Notes: generated from the letters alone by a model not told the origin. A DNA stretch of 64,000 nucleotides from Pseudorhodoferax sp. Leaf274 (GCF_001422445.1 NZ_LMNA01000028.1:227062-291061), one strand, 5' to 3'; counted from the first letter of the stretch, positions 45,353 through 52,885 are shown. Translations and numbers: made by a program.

Positions 45353-46485
45353 TGGAGCAGGGAAGTTCGTCCGCCGACAAGAGCGAGAAGGCCACGCCGC
45401 ACAAGCTGCGCAAGGTGCGCCAGCAGGGCCAGGCCGCGCGCTCCAAGGACGCGGTGATGGCCGTGGGCATCGTGGCCAGCCTGGCGCTGGCGTACTGGCT
45501 GGCGCCGGGCTGGCTGCAGGACATGCGCCGGCTGTTCAGCGGGGGGCTGGCAGACCTGGCCGGCAACGGCGCACTGGAAGACACCTGGTCCACGCTGTTC
45601 CGCGACGCCGCCTGGCTCACGGTGCGCATGGTCTCGCCGCTGCTGCTGGTGCCGCTGTCGCTGCTGCTGGCCTCGCTGCTGCCGGGCGGCTGGGCCTTGT
45701 CGGTGGAGAACCTGCAGCCCAAGCTGGAGCGGCTGAACCCCATCAGCAACCTGGGCCGGCTGTTCTCGGGCAAGCACCTGGCGGGCGTGGCCGCCTCCAT
45801 TGCCAAGGCGGTGCTGCTGTGCGTGGTGCTGTGGTTCCTGTGCACGGGCAGCGCGCAGCAGTTCCTGCGGCTACAGGGCCTGCCGCTGCCCGAGGCCATC
45901 GCCCAGGGCGTCGGCCTGCTGATCTCGGGCGTGGTGGCCATGGTGCTGGTGTTCGTGCTGTTCGCGTTCATCGACCTGCCGGTGCAGGTGTTCTTTTTCC
46001 TGCGCGGCCAGCGCATGAGCAAGCAGGACGTGAAGGAAGAGCACAAGAGCACCGAGGGCCGGCCCGAGGTGAAGAGCCGCATCCGCCAGCTGCAGCTGCA
46101 GATGTCGCGCCGCAGCCTGAACAAGACCGTGCCGCAGGCCGACGTGGTGATCGTTAACCCCGAGCACTACGCCGTGGCGCTGAAGTACGACGGCCACCGC
46201 GCGCAGGCCCCGTTCGTGCTGGCCAAGGGCGTGGACGAGATGGCGCTGTACATCCGCCAGCTGGCGCGCACCCACCAGGTGGAGGTGGTGAGCCAGCCGC
46301 CGCTGGCGCGCGCCATCTACAAGACCAGCCAGGTGCAGCAGCAGATTCCCGTGGCGCTGTACGGGGCCGTGGCCCTGGTGCTGAACTACGTGCTGCAGCT
46401 CAAGGCCTTCCAGGCCGGCCGGCGCCCGCATCCTCCAGGGCTGCCACAGCAGTTGCCCGTTCCTGAATCCCTGTCAAACCCATGA
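45352..46485 (+). CDS. flhB: Flagellar export switch protein FlhB with NPEH instead of NPTH
   Basis: A 377-residue protein. The N-terminal cytoplasmic basic segment (KSEKATPHKLRKVRQQGQAARSKD), four membrane helices and a C-terminal cytoplasmic domain are present. The autocleavage site that reads NPTH in Salmonella is NPEH here at residues 269-272, within VVIVNPEHYAVALKYD. Asn269, Pro270 and His272 are kept, but Thr is Glu. Cleavage and export specificity switching need testing. It overlaps fliR by 1 base. Confidence 0.96.
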   Translation: MEQGSSSADKSEKATPHKLRKVRQQGQAARSKDAVMAVGIVASLALAYWLAPGWLQDMRRLFSGGLADLAGNGALEDTWSTLFRDAAWLTVRMVSPLLLVPLSLLLASLLPGGWALSVENLQPKLERLNPISNLGRLFSGKHLAGVAASIAKAVLLCVVLWFLCTGSAQQFLRLQGLPLPEAIAQGVGLLISGVVAMVLVFVLFAFIDLPVQVFFFLRGQRMSKQDVKEEHKSTEGRPEVKSRIRQLQLQMSRRSLNKTVPQADVVIVNPEHYAVALKYDGHRAQAPFVLAKGVDEMALYIRQLARTHQVEVVSQPPLARAIYKTSQVQQQIPVALYGAVALVLNYVLQLKAFQAGRRPHPPGLPQQLPVPESLSNP

Positions 46486-46500
46486 AGCCCGCACGCCCAT

Positions 46501-46560
46501 CGCTACGCGTATCGCCGCCCCCCAAGGGGGCGCTGTCGTGGCTTCGGGCGGCCGGGCGGT
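46501..46560. repeat. Comamonadaceae-type G-rich hairpin repeat between flhB and flhA
   Basis: The 82-base flhB-flhA spacer holds cgcccccc-aa-gggggcg (46516-46532) with flanks like cgctgtcgtggcttcggg, a dispersed intergenic repeat type (from memory). It could lower flhA expression relative to flhB, but that is speculation. Confidence 0.6.
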
Positions 46561-46567
46561 CACGACC

Positions 46568-48667
46568 ATGAAACTGACCCTCGCCGACCTGCTGGCCGCG
46601 CTGCGCCGCACCCGTGCCATGGCACCCGTGCTGGTGCTGGCCCTGCTGGCCATGATCATCCTGCCGATGCCGCCGCTGGCGCTGGATGTGCTGTTCACGT
46701 TCAACATCGTGTTGTCGGTGATCGTGATCCTGGTGGCCGTGTCGGTGCAGCGGCCACTGGATTTCTCGAGCTTCCCGACCATCATCCTGGCCACCACGCT
46801 GCTGCGGCTGGCGCTGAACGTGGCCTCCACGCGCGTGGTGCTGCTGCACGGGCACGAGGGCACGCATGCGGCCGGCCAGGTGATCGAGTCCTTCGGCAAC
46901 GTGGTGATCGGCGGCAACTTCGTCGTCGGCCTGGTGGTGTTCGTGATCCTCATGATCATCAACTTCATCGTGGTGACCAAGGGCGCCGAGCGCATCTCCG
47001 AGGTCTCGGCCCGCTTCACGCTGGACGCGCTGCCCGGCAAGCAGATGGCCATCGACGCCGACCTCAACGCCGGCCTCATCAACCAGGAAAAGGCGCAGCT
47101 GCGCCGGCGCGAGGTGGCTTCGGAGGCCGACTTCTACGGCGCCATGGACGGTGCCAGCAAGTTCGTGCGTGGCGACGCCATCGCCGGCATCCTGATCCTG
47201 CTCATCAACATGATCGGCGGCGTGGCCATCGGCGCACTCATGCACGACCTGAGCTTCGGCGAGGCCTTCCGCACCTACGCGCTGCTGACCATCGGCGACG
47301 GCCTGGTGGCGCAGATCCCGGCGCTGCTGCTGTCCTCGGCGGCCGCCATCGTCGTCACGCGCGTGAGCGACGCGGGCGACCTGCAGACCCAGATCGGCCA
47401 GCAGCTGCTGGCCTCGCCGCAGGCCTTGTACAGCGCCGCGGCGCTGATGCTGGTGCTGGGCCTGATCCCGGGCATGCCCTGGGCCAGCTTCATCGGCTTT
47501 GCCGCGGTGCTGACCTATGTGGCCTGGCGCATGGCCAAACGCCAGACCCAGCCCCAGGCGGGGCTTGAGGCGGGCGCGCTGGGCGCCGCGCTGCTGACGG
47601 CCGAACCGCCGGCCGAGCTGGACTGGCGCAGCCTGCCGCGCGTGGATGCGCTGACCGTGGCGCTGGGCTACCGGCTGGTGGCCATGATGGACCAGGGGCA
47701 GGGCGCGCCGCTGGTCAAGCGGCTGCAGGGCCTGCGCCAGAGCATGAGCGAGAACCTGGGCGTGCTGCTGCCCCAGGTCGGCGTGCGCGACGACCTGGGC
47801 CTCAAGCCCACGCAGTACACGGTGCTGCTGCGCGGCAGCGTGCTGGCCCGCGCCGAGCTGCAGGCCGACCGGCTCATGGCCGTGCCTTCGCCGCAGCTGT
47901 ACGGCCAGGTGGACGGCGCCCCCGGCGTGGACCCGGCTTACGGCCTGGCGGTGGTATGGATCGAGCCCGACCAGAAGGCCCACGCGCTGGGCCTGGGCTA
48001 CCAGGTGGTGGACGGCCCCAGCGTGATCGCCACGCACGTGAGCAAGCTGCTGCGCGAGAACCTGCCCGAGCTCTTCAACCACGAGGATGCCGGCGAGATC
48101 ATGGAACGCCTGGCCGGCCAGGCCCCGCGCCTGGCCGAGGCGCTGGGCAAGGCCATGACGCATGTGCAACTGCTCAAGGTGTTCCGCACGCTGCTGGCCG
48201 AGAACGTCTCGCTCAAGGACATCGTGCCGATTGCGACCAGCCTGCTGGAGACGGCGGAGACCACCAAGGACCCGATCCTGCTGGCGGCCGAGGTGCGCTG
48301 CGCGGTGCGCCGCCAGATCGTCGAGCAATTGGCCGGGCAGCGGAGCGAGCTGCAGGTGTTCAGCCTCACGGGCGATCTGGAGAACATGCTGCTGGGGGCC
48401 TTGAACCAGGCCAGGCAGGGCGGGGCGAAGGTGGCGCTGGACAACTTTCCGGTGGACCCGAATCTGCTGTCGCAGCTGCAGACGCACATGCCGCTGGCCA
48501 GGGATCAGATGAAGCAGCAGGCGACGCCGCCGCTGTTGCTGGTGATGCCGCAGATCCGGCCGCTGCTGGCGCGTTATGCGCGGCTGTTTGCGCCGGGGCT
48601 GGCGGTGCTCTCGTACAACGAGATTCCGGAGCAGCGGGAGGTGAGCATTGTGGGGACGGTGGGGTAG
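46568..48667 (+). CDS. flhA: Flagellar export gate protein FlhA
   Basis: A 699-residue protein. It has 7-8 N-terminal helices (MAPVLVLALLAMIILPMPPLALDVLFTFNIVLSVIVILVAVSVQRPLDFSSFPTIILATTLLRLALNVASTR; VVTKGAERISEVSARFTLDALPGKQMAIDADLNAGLI with the FHIPEP motif) and a large C-terminal cytoplasmic domain ending with NEIPEQREVSIVGTVG. It is the main export gate nonamer. ATG 46568 is preferred; an in-frame GTG at 46538 is possible. It is last in the operon, with no visible terminator before the cassette array. Confidence 0.97.
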   Translation: MKLTLADLLAALRRTRAMAPVLVLALLAMIILPMPPLALDVLFTFNIVLSVIVILVAVSVQRPLDFSSFPTIILATTLLRLALNVASTRVVLLHGHEGTHAAGQVIESFGNVVIGGNFVVGLVVFVILMIINFIVVTKGAERISEVSARFTLDALPGKQMAIDADLNAGLINQEKAQLRRREVASEADFYGAMDGASKFVRGDAIAGILILLINMIGGVAIGALMHDLSFGEAFRTYALLTIGDGLVAQIPALLLSSAAAIVVTRVSDAGDLQTQIGQQLLASPQALYSAAALMLVLGLIPGMPWASFIGFAAVLTYVAWRMAKRQTQPQAGLEAGALGAALLTAEPPAELDWRSLPRVDALTVALGYRLVAMMDQGQGAPLVKRLQGLRQSMSENLGVLLPQVGVRDDLGLKPTQYTVLLRGSVLARAELQADRLMAVPSPQLYGQVDGAPGVDPAYGLAVVWIEPDQKAHALGLGYQVVDGPSVIATHVSKLLRENLPELFNHEDAGEIMERLAGQAPRLAEALGKAMTHVQLLKVFRTLLAENVSLKDIVPIATSLLETAETTKDPILLAAEVRCAVRRQIVEQLAGQRSELQVFSLTGDLENMLLGALNQARQGGAKVALDNFPVDPNLLSQLQTHMPLARDQMKQQATPPLLLVMPQIRPLLARYARLFAPGLAVLSYNEIPEQREVSIVGTVG

Positions 48668-48825
48668 GGGGCACTCCACTGCAGGCATCCACACAATTGA
48701 GGAAATTGGGATGGCGGAATTTGTAACCAGCGCGGTTTTTGTCGGATTTTTTAGTAGGGTTGCCGTTCCGCATCGAGACGAAAATCGTCAGAAAATCAAC
48801 TATTTATGTGCTGAGCCGACGGCCT
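48668..48825. other. Short AT-rich gap between flhA and the cassette array
   Basis: About 160 bases of much lower GC than flhA. No integrase gene or obvious remnant of one fits here on either strand, although an intI would be expected divergently beside attI. No rho-independent terminator with a T-run is visible after flhA. Confidence 0.6.
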
Positions 48826-48884
48826 GATAACACGACAGTAGTTGTGATACCTCGCGCTGGCTTGCGTGATACATCAAGTTAGGC
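48826..48884 (+). other. attI-like junction at the start of the array
   Basis: The array's first core site GTTAGGC (48878-48884) is preceded by ctggcttgcgtgatacatca with no attC-like palindrome. This fits an attI site rather than an attC. The bases of class 1 attI before its GTTAGGC differ in detail. Because no intI is nearby, this could be the remnant of a lost integron platform. Confidence 0.5.
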
Positions 48885-48890
48885 ATCACG

Positions 48891-49226
48891 ATGGGCTATG
48901 ACATCCACCTTACGCGTCGAGAACATTGGTTTGACGAGAACGAACCCGAGATTTCGCTGCAGCAGTGGCTTGAGTACGTGGCGACCGATTCAGAGATTCA
49001 ACCCGATCCGGAGAACCCTGATCCCGAGAACTTTGTGGTGACGCTAGACGGAGTGGTGTGGCCGCTCTGGTGGGACAGGGGCGAAGTGACCACGAAGAAT
49101 CCACATGAGCGAGTGATCATTAAGCTTGTGAAGGTTGCGCAGGTCCTCAAAGCTCGCGTTCTAGGTGACGACGATGAGATTTACGGTAGCGATCCTGGCA
49201 ATCCCCTCTCGGTCGAACGCCGGTGA
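48891..49226 (+). CDS. Cassette 1: small acidic protein with MxYDIHxTRREHWF opening
   Basis: A 111-residue soluble acidic protein starting MGYDIHLTRREHWFDENEPEISLQQWLEYV. This opening recurs in a family of small uncharacterised bacterial proteins often found in integrons (from memory). The C-terminus has NPHERVIIKLVKVAQVLKARVLGDDDEIYG. No catalytic motif is seen. It starts 6 bases after the first core site and is the cassette nearest flhA, so it is the best placed to be read by the flagellar promoter. Confidence 0.8.
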   Translation: MGYDIHLTRREHWFDENEPEISLQQWLEYVATDSEIQPDPENPDPENFVVTLDGVVWPLWWDRGEVTTKNPHERVIIKLVKVAQVLKARVLGDDDEIYGSDPGNPLSVERR

Positions 49227-49227
49227 T

Positions 49228-49338
49228 GCCTAACCCTGCAATGGATCGGACATCCAAGCATTGGCCGCGCTGCTGCCCCTGGTTATTTTTGCCTTCGCGC
49301 GGCCAATGCTTGGCTGCCGCTCATTTGGAACGTTAGCC
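49228..49338 (+). repeat. attC 1 (111 bp)
   Basis: Left core GCCTAAC, right core GTTAGCC. It is a long site with a strong palindrome (ccaagcattggccgcgc and its complement gcgcggccaatgcttgg). The left core complements the core of cassette 1 (GTTAGGC). Confidence 0.92.
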
Positions 49339-49341
49339 AGC

Positions 49342-49629
49342 ATGAAATTCCTCCTCGCAAGTGCTGAACTTCGAGCCATGTTCGAAGTGGCGAATCGGTA
49401 CGCAGCAGGGGCGTCGTCGGTGCATGAACTGAACGGCGCCATCTGCAACGCACGAGACATGGCTACCGCCGCTGACGCTGATGCAGCTGTAATCTCGTTA
49501 CTCGACGATTGGCGCCGCATGGTTAATCGCCGCTGGAATGAATGGGGACTCGAAAAGCAGCCAATCTCCGAGGAAGAATTTCAGGCATGGCTCCGGGAAC
49601 AACTCGTCAACCCCGAGCATGCTGGCTAA
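49342..49629 (+). CDS. Cassette 2: unrecognised 95-residue protein
   Basis: A 95-residue protein, MKFLLASAELRAMFEVANRY... with an alpha-helical, mixed-charge composition and an Ala/Asp-rich centre (ATAADADAAV), ending FQAWLREQLVNPEHAG. No signal peptide or membrane helix. The ATG at 49342 follows the core by 3 bases; upstream in-frame ATG/GTG codons lie within attC 1 and are rejected. No family is recognised. Confidence 0.75.
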   Translation: MKFLLASAELRAMFEVANRYAAGASSVHELNGAICNARDMATAADADAAVISLLDDWRRMVNRRWNEWGLEKQPISEEEFQAWLREQLVNPEHAG

Positions 49630-49692
49630 CCTTTCAATCAGCCGGACATGGTCCGGCAAGCCGGCCCATGCCGGTTATTTTAAACGTTAGGC
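49624..49692 (+). repeat. attC 2 (69 bp)
   Basis: Left core GGCTAAC (overlapping the cassette 2 stop), right core GTTAGGC. The arms are gccggacatggtccggc-type palindromes. The left core complements GTTAGCC of cassette 2. Confidence 0.88.
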
Positions 49693-49699
49693 ATCACGT

Positions 49700-50164
49700 A
49701 TGACGCCAGCGCAGATTCGGGAGGGCGTAGACAAGTTGCAGGCGAAAACTGTCAACGGGGAGGAGGAAGCATGGGCTGTCCTAAAGCCTCTTGGAATTGA
49801 AGTTGTGCCGTATCTTTTGGAAGCCTTTCCTCGCTTTCGAAGGTGGCAGGCTCGTACTTCCCTGATGTATCACGCAATTCGATATGCCCGCCGAAGCAAT
49901 GAGGCATTCCAATTGGGATTGTTAGGGACGAAAGATAAATCGACCTTGGTCCGATATCGCGCGTGTGGCCTGTTGGCATATTCACTTCGAAAGGATGCCT
50001 TAACGAGCCTGCAACAACTGCTGACCCATTCCGACCAGCGGACAGTGCAAGACGCGGTGGCCGCAATTGATGCGATCGAACGGCAGAACCATCATCTGTT
50101 CATTGACCGCAATCACTCCGGTCAATCTCTTTGGGTCGTTAGCGACGAGGATGGCGATGCCTAA
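49700..50164 (+). CDS. Cassette 3: HEAT-repeat-like protein
   Basis: A 154-residue, all-helical protein whose helices EAWAVLKPLGIEVVPYLLEAFPRF, STLVRYRACGLLAYSLRKDALTSLQQLLTHSDQRTVQDAVAAIDAI have the HEAT/armadillo pattern. It probably mediates protein contacts; no catalytic motif. The leader GTTAGGCATCACG is shared with cassette 1. The stop codon lies within attC 3, as is usual in compact cassettes. Confidence 0.75.
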   Translation: MTPAQIREGVDKLQAKTVNGEEEAWAVLKPLGIEVVPYLLEAFPRFRRWQARTSLMYHAIRYARRSNEAFQLGLLGTKDKSTLVRYRACGLLAYSLRKDALTSLQQLLTHSDQRTVQDAVAAIDAIERQNHHLFIDRNHSGQSLWVVSDEDGDA

Positions 50165-50215
50165 CAAGTCGCTCCATCGGACGGCTTCGCCGCCCGCTGA
50201 GCTTGCGCGTTAGCC
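50159..50215 (+). repeat. attC 3 (57 bp)
   Basis: Left core GCCTAAC, right core GTTAGCC; inner hairpin tcggacggc-ttc-gccgcccgctg. Left core complements the GTTAGGC start of cassette 3. Confidence 0.92.
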
Positions 50216-50226
50216 AAGGGGAACTC

Positions 50227-50829
50227 GTGCTGCTTGCTGACAAGATCAATCTCGCTATGGCGATTGCGACCGGACTGTCCGTGATCGTGTCCGCTGCCAT
50301 GGCGGTTCTGACCTATGCGGTGCTTAAAGCCAATCGGGCAACGGTCGAGGCAATGCAAGCTCAAATCGAAGCCGCATCTCGACCCTACATTCAAATAGCA
50401 CCGATAGCTCGCGCAATGACAACGGCCATCGAACTGCATATCAAGAACATAGGTAGTACCTCGGCAGTTCGACTTCGCTTGTCTCTTGATCAAGACTACC
50501 ACTTCAATGCAGAAGAAGGTGAGCATAACAACATCAGAAATTATTCTGCCTTCTCCAAAGAGATTCAGATGCTGGCACCTGGCTCTGAGCTGCGATTTCT
50601 CCTGGGAGTCGGCCATAAGATCTTGAGAAACCCCAAGCTTTGTCCAATGCAGTTTTCTGTCGATGCGAAGTATGAATTCGAAGAAAAGAGGGTCGTAGAA
50701 AAAACTACGATTGATTTGGCACCCTTCGGAAAGTCCGTTCAGCCCACCGACCCAATAGCTGAGCGCCTTGATAAGCTTGCTGTCGAATTAAAGTCAATTC
50801 GTGGGGCATTGCAAAATGCAGCAGGCTAA
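50227..50829 (+). CDS. Cassette 4: membrane-anchored protein with one N-terminal helix
   Basis: A 200-residue protein starting at GTG (AAGGGG 5 bases upstream). One membrane helix (AIATGLSVIVSAAMAVLTYAVL, about 11-32) is followed by a short coil (RATVEAMQAQIEAASRPYIQ) and a beta-rich soluble part (IELHIKNIGSTSAVRLRLSLD...). The layout resembles small membrane proteins with a C-terminal Ig-like region. No known family is recognised. Confidence 0.72.
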   Translation: MLLADKINLAMAIATGLSVIVSAAMAVLTYAVLKANRATVEAMQAQIEAASRPYIQIAPIARAMTTAIELHIKNIGSTSAVRLRLSLDQDYHFNAEEGEHNNIRNYSAFSKEIQMLAPGSELRFLLGVGHKILRNPKLCPMQFSVDAKYEFEEKRVVEKTTIDLAPFGKSVQPTDPIAERLDKLAVELKSIRGALQNAAG

Positions 50830-50881
50830 CAAACCGCTGCATCGGACCGCCTGCGGCGTCCGCTGAGCTAAATCGTTAACC
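50824..50881 (+). repeat. attC 4 (58 bp)
   Basis: Left core GGCTAAC, right core GTTAACC, hairpin tcggaccgcc-tgc-ggcgtccgctg. Left core complements GTTAGCC of cassette 4. Confidence 0.92.
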
Positions 50882-50887
50882 ACCCAA

Positions 50888-51277
50888 ATGACGTTCAGCC
50901 TGTTCAAGAAACGAGGCGCTGCAGCTTGCGTTTGCGAGCCGGGTGATCGCCCACCTAAAGCGTCGCCTTTTGAGAAGACGGAGAGTCTCACTGGTCGGTA
51001 TGAGCATGAGAACGTCGCATTGGCCCGTTGTCGAAAGTGCGGCAAGGTGGCGCTCTATTACTCGGCAGATGTTTACGACGATTTTTGGCAGTACTGGTGT
51101 CTCATCAATGACTCGGAACGTGCTTTGCTAATGGCTCCAGACGAAGGCGAAGAGCCCGAGCGTCCCTCACGCGCGCGTGGAATTCTTGGGCATCGCCCGA
51201 CTCTTATCAACGGTCCGGTGCATGGCTTCGAATGGGCTCATTCCGGTGCGAACGTGGTACAGGGGCCGCCATGGTAA
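50888..51277 (+). CDS. Cassette 5: protein with a CRKC zinc-ribbon-like motif
   Basis: A 129-residue protein, MTFSLFKKRGAAACVCEPGDRPPKASPFEKTESLTGRYEHENVALARCRKCGKVALYYSADVYDDFWQYWCLIN, with one CxxC pair (CRKC) and a second Cys pair (CVC). Partial zinc ribbons of this kind occur in uncharacterised bacterial proteins. The ATG is 6 bases after the core site. The function is unknown. Confidence 0.72.
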   Translation: MTFSLFKKRGAAACVCEPGDRPPKASPFEKTESLTGRYEHENVALARCRKCGKVALYYSADVYDDFWQYWCLINDSERALLMAPDEGEEPERPSRARGILGHRPTLINGPVHGFEWAHSGANVVQGPPW

Positions 51278-51287
51278 GTGCAGCCGT

Positions 51288-51344
51288 GGTTAACCTCTCA
51301 TTCGAGCGGACCGCCTACGGCGTCCGCTCACTTTCACGTTATCC
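51288..51344 (+). repeat. attC 5 (57 bp)
   Basis: Left core GGTTAAC, right core GTTATCC, hairpin gcggaccgcc-tac-ggcgtccgctc. Left core complements GTTAACC of cassette 5. Confidence 0.92.
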
Positions 51345-51357
51345 ATGAAGGGCATCC

Positions 51358-51714
51358 GTGTCTGACGGAAAAGTAGAAAATAAGAGCTTCGAGGCGTATG
51401 GACTGTTTCTCAGGGAAAACCATCGGCCACCGAGTAGAGGTGGGAATACGAAGGCGCTTCACTCTCATGTCTTAACTATCGAAGGCGAGCGGTACAGCTT
51501 TCTTGCACTTGGTTCTCAGCAATGGGCTCACAGGAGCGATACGGTATCTTTCGAGTACGAGGTTAACGATGGCTACAAAAATGTGGTCAAAGAGACTTTC
51601 AAAGCAGTTTCGAAATCAGGAGAAGCCGTGGTTCGCGGGAATCGTGGCTTCAAAACAAAACTGCGAACCGCAGTATCCAGACTTCCAGCTAGCCGCCGCG
51701 AGCAACGGGATTGA
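51358..51714 (+). CDS. Cassette 6: unrecognised 118-residue basic protein
   Basis: A 118-residue protein with a GTG start, AAGG 6 bases upstream. MSDGKVENKSFEAYGLFLRENHRPPSRGGNTKALHSHVLTIEGERYSFLALGSQQWAHRSDTVSFEYEV; the C-terminus is rich in Arg/Lys. No signal or membrane segment. The first ATG of the leader is followed in frame by a stop, so GTG is the only plausible start. No family is recognised. Confidence 0.68.
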   Translation: MSDGKVENKSFEAYGLFLRENHRPPSRGGNTKALHSHVLTIEGERYSFLALGSQQWAHRSDTVSFEYEVNDGYKNVVKETFKAVSKSGEAVVRGNRGFKTKLRTAVSRLPASRREQRD

Positions 51715-51715
51715 T

Positions 51716-51773
51716 GGATAACAGTTCTTTCCATCGGACCGCCTGCGGCGTCCGCTGAAATCAGGCGTTAGCC
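51716..51773 (+). repeat. attC 6 (58 bp)
   Basis: Left core GGATAAC, right core GTTAGCC, hairpin tcggaccgcc-tgc-ggcgtccgctg. Left core complements GTTATCC of cassette 6. Confidence 0.92.
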
Positions 51774-51778
51774 AGACC

Positions 51779-52009
51779 ATGGATGCACTGATCGACTTGC
51801 TTATGCTGCTGGTGTTCCACTGGCGGCTGGGGTTGTCAGTAGTCTGCACAACCGTTTTTGCTGTATTTCTCGCCGCCACCCTCCCATGGTTCTCCGGGGC
51901 TTTCGGTCTTGCGCTCGTGATTGGCTCTGTCGGCTTGGGGCTGTTGTGGGAAGGCGCTGCCGATAAAAATCGAGCAGAGCGCGTTGCCAAGGTGAAAGAG
52001 GGACGTTGA
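51779..52009 (+). CDS. Cassette 7: small two-helix membrane protein
   Basis: A 76-residue protein with two hydrophobic helices (LLMLLVFHWRLGLSVVCTTVFAVFLAATLPWF and GAFGLALVIGSVGLGLLW), ending in a basic cytoplasmic tail NRAERVAKVKEGR. The ATG is 5 bases after the core site. The function is unknown; small hydrophobic proteins are common cassette products. Confidence 0.7.
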   Translation: MDALIDLLMLLVFHWRLGLSVVCTTVFAVFLAATLPWFSGAFGLALVIGSVGLGLLWEGAADKNRAERVAKVKEGR

Positions 52010-52012
52010 AAT

Positions 52013-52070
52013 GGCTAACATTTCTTTCCATCGGACCGCCTTCGGCGTCCGCTGAAATCAGACGTTAAAC
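52013..52070 (+). repeat. attC 7 (58 bp)
   Basis: Left core GGCTAAC, right core GTTAAAC, hairpin tcggaccgcc-ttc-ggcgtccgctg. Left core complements GTTAGCC of cassette 7. The 44 inner bases match the decayed site at 60008-60065 except at 2 positions. Confidence 0.92.
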
Positions 52071-52082
52071 CTCACGCAAGAC

Positions 52083-52400
52083 ATGTTTGTGTTCGAGCTT
52101 CTGTTCCTCTTGGGCCTTCCGCTTCTCTTTGCTTGTGGCACGACCTACATGACTTGGAGGGCCCTGTCGCGGCCATTGGTATTCCTAATAGTTGCGACGG
52201 TAGTTCTGTATCTTGTCTACGCCGCGTCAATGTGGCTGCTGGCCGCCGGGCCTGTTGGCTACACACTTTCGATCCGGTCGCCAGGCGAGGCTCCCGCCTC
52301 TGAACCGTTGTTCCTACTGCTCCCGCCGTACAAGATTCCGCTCATCGCATTTGCGGGGGGCCTCAATTCCGGTGCTGGCAGTACTGCTGCGCGCGTTTAG
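52083..52400 (+). CDS. Cassette 8: membrane protein with three predicted helices
   Basis: A 105-residue protein: MFVFELLFLLGLPLLFACGTTYMTW, then LVFLIVATVVLYLVYAASMWLLAAGPVGYTL, then PLFLLLPPYKIPLIAFAGGLN. No signal-peptidase site is obvious, so it probably stays in the inner membrane. Function unknown. The ATG lies 12 bases after the core. Confidence 0.68.
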   Translation: MFVFELLFLLGLPLLFACGTTYMTWRALSRPLVFLIVATVVLYLVYAASMWLLAAGPVGYTLSIRSPGEAPASEPLFLLLPPYKIPLIAFAGGLNSGAGSTAARV

Positions 52401-52419
52401 GAAGGAGCGTGCCGATGAG

Positions 52420-52476
52420 GTTTAACCTGCCATTCGAGCGGACCGCCTACGGCGCCCGCTCACTTTCACGTTAGAG
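52420..52476 (+). repeat. attC 8 (57 bp)
   Basis: Left core GTTTAAC, right core GTTAGAG, hairpin gcggaccgcc-tac-ggcgcccgctc. Left core complements GTTAAAC of cassette 8. Confidence 0.9.
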
Positions 52477-52492
52477 CGCAATCGGCGCATCT

Positions 52493-52852
52493 GTGGCTAT
52501 TCGAATGAACCCGTTCCGGTGGTTTCTTAATCTCAGCGCAAACTTGGCGCAAAGAAGAGGTGGCTCACGCGATCCTTGGGCTTACTCATACGACGCCTCG
52601 GTTGACTCACGCGAGTACGAAGCCTGGATCGAATTCGATGGCGCCGGACTCTTTGTCGGGAACAAAAAATGGCCAGAGTGCTGGTCACTGCTTTCGCCGG
52701 ATTCAATGCGGTATGCAAGGGTGGTTGAAGCGGGGGATGGATCAGTCCGACTCACGGTCTATGAACGTCGAGATTCCGAGCGCTACGGCCCTGTATGGAG
52801 TGAATGGGAGGGGCCGTCGTGCTTGCAACCCGTGACGAGGCAATGGCTTTAG
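52493..52852 (+). CDS. Cassette 9: unrecognised 119-residue soluble protein
   Basis: A 119-residue protein with a GTG start (MAIRMNPFRWFLNLSANL) or ATG at 52505. The rest is beta-rich with an unusually high Trp and Tyr content (WAYSYDASVDSREYEAWIEFDGAGLFVGNKKWPECWSLLS and YGPVWSEWEGPSCLQPVTRQWL). No signal or membrane segment. No family is recognised. Confidence 0.65.
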   Translation: MAIRMNPFRWFLNLSANLAQRRGGSRDPWAYSYDASVDSREYEAWIEFDGAGLFVGNKKWPECWSLLSPDSMRYARVVEAGDGSVRLTVYERRDSERYGPVWSEWEGPSCLQPVTRQWL

Positions 52853-52885
52853 GCCAGCAACTACTAATACGCTGAGAAGCATGCG

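Noticed and set aside
48366-48773. Minus-strand frame crossing the flhA end and the start of the array, considered as an integrase remnant
   Set aside because: It contains no tyrosine-recombinase motif (no RHRH/Y pattern) and mostly lies antisense to flhA.
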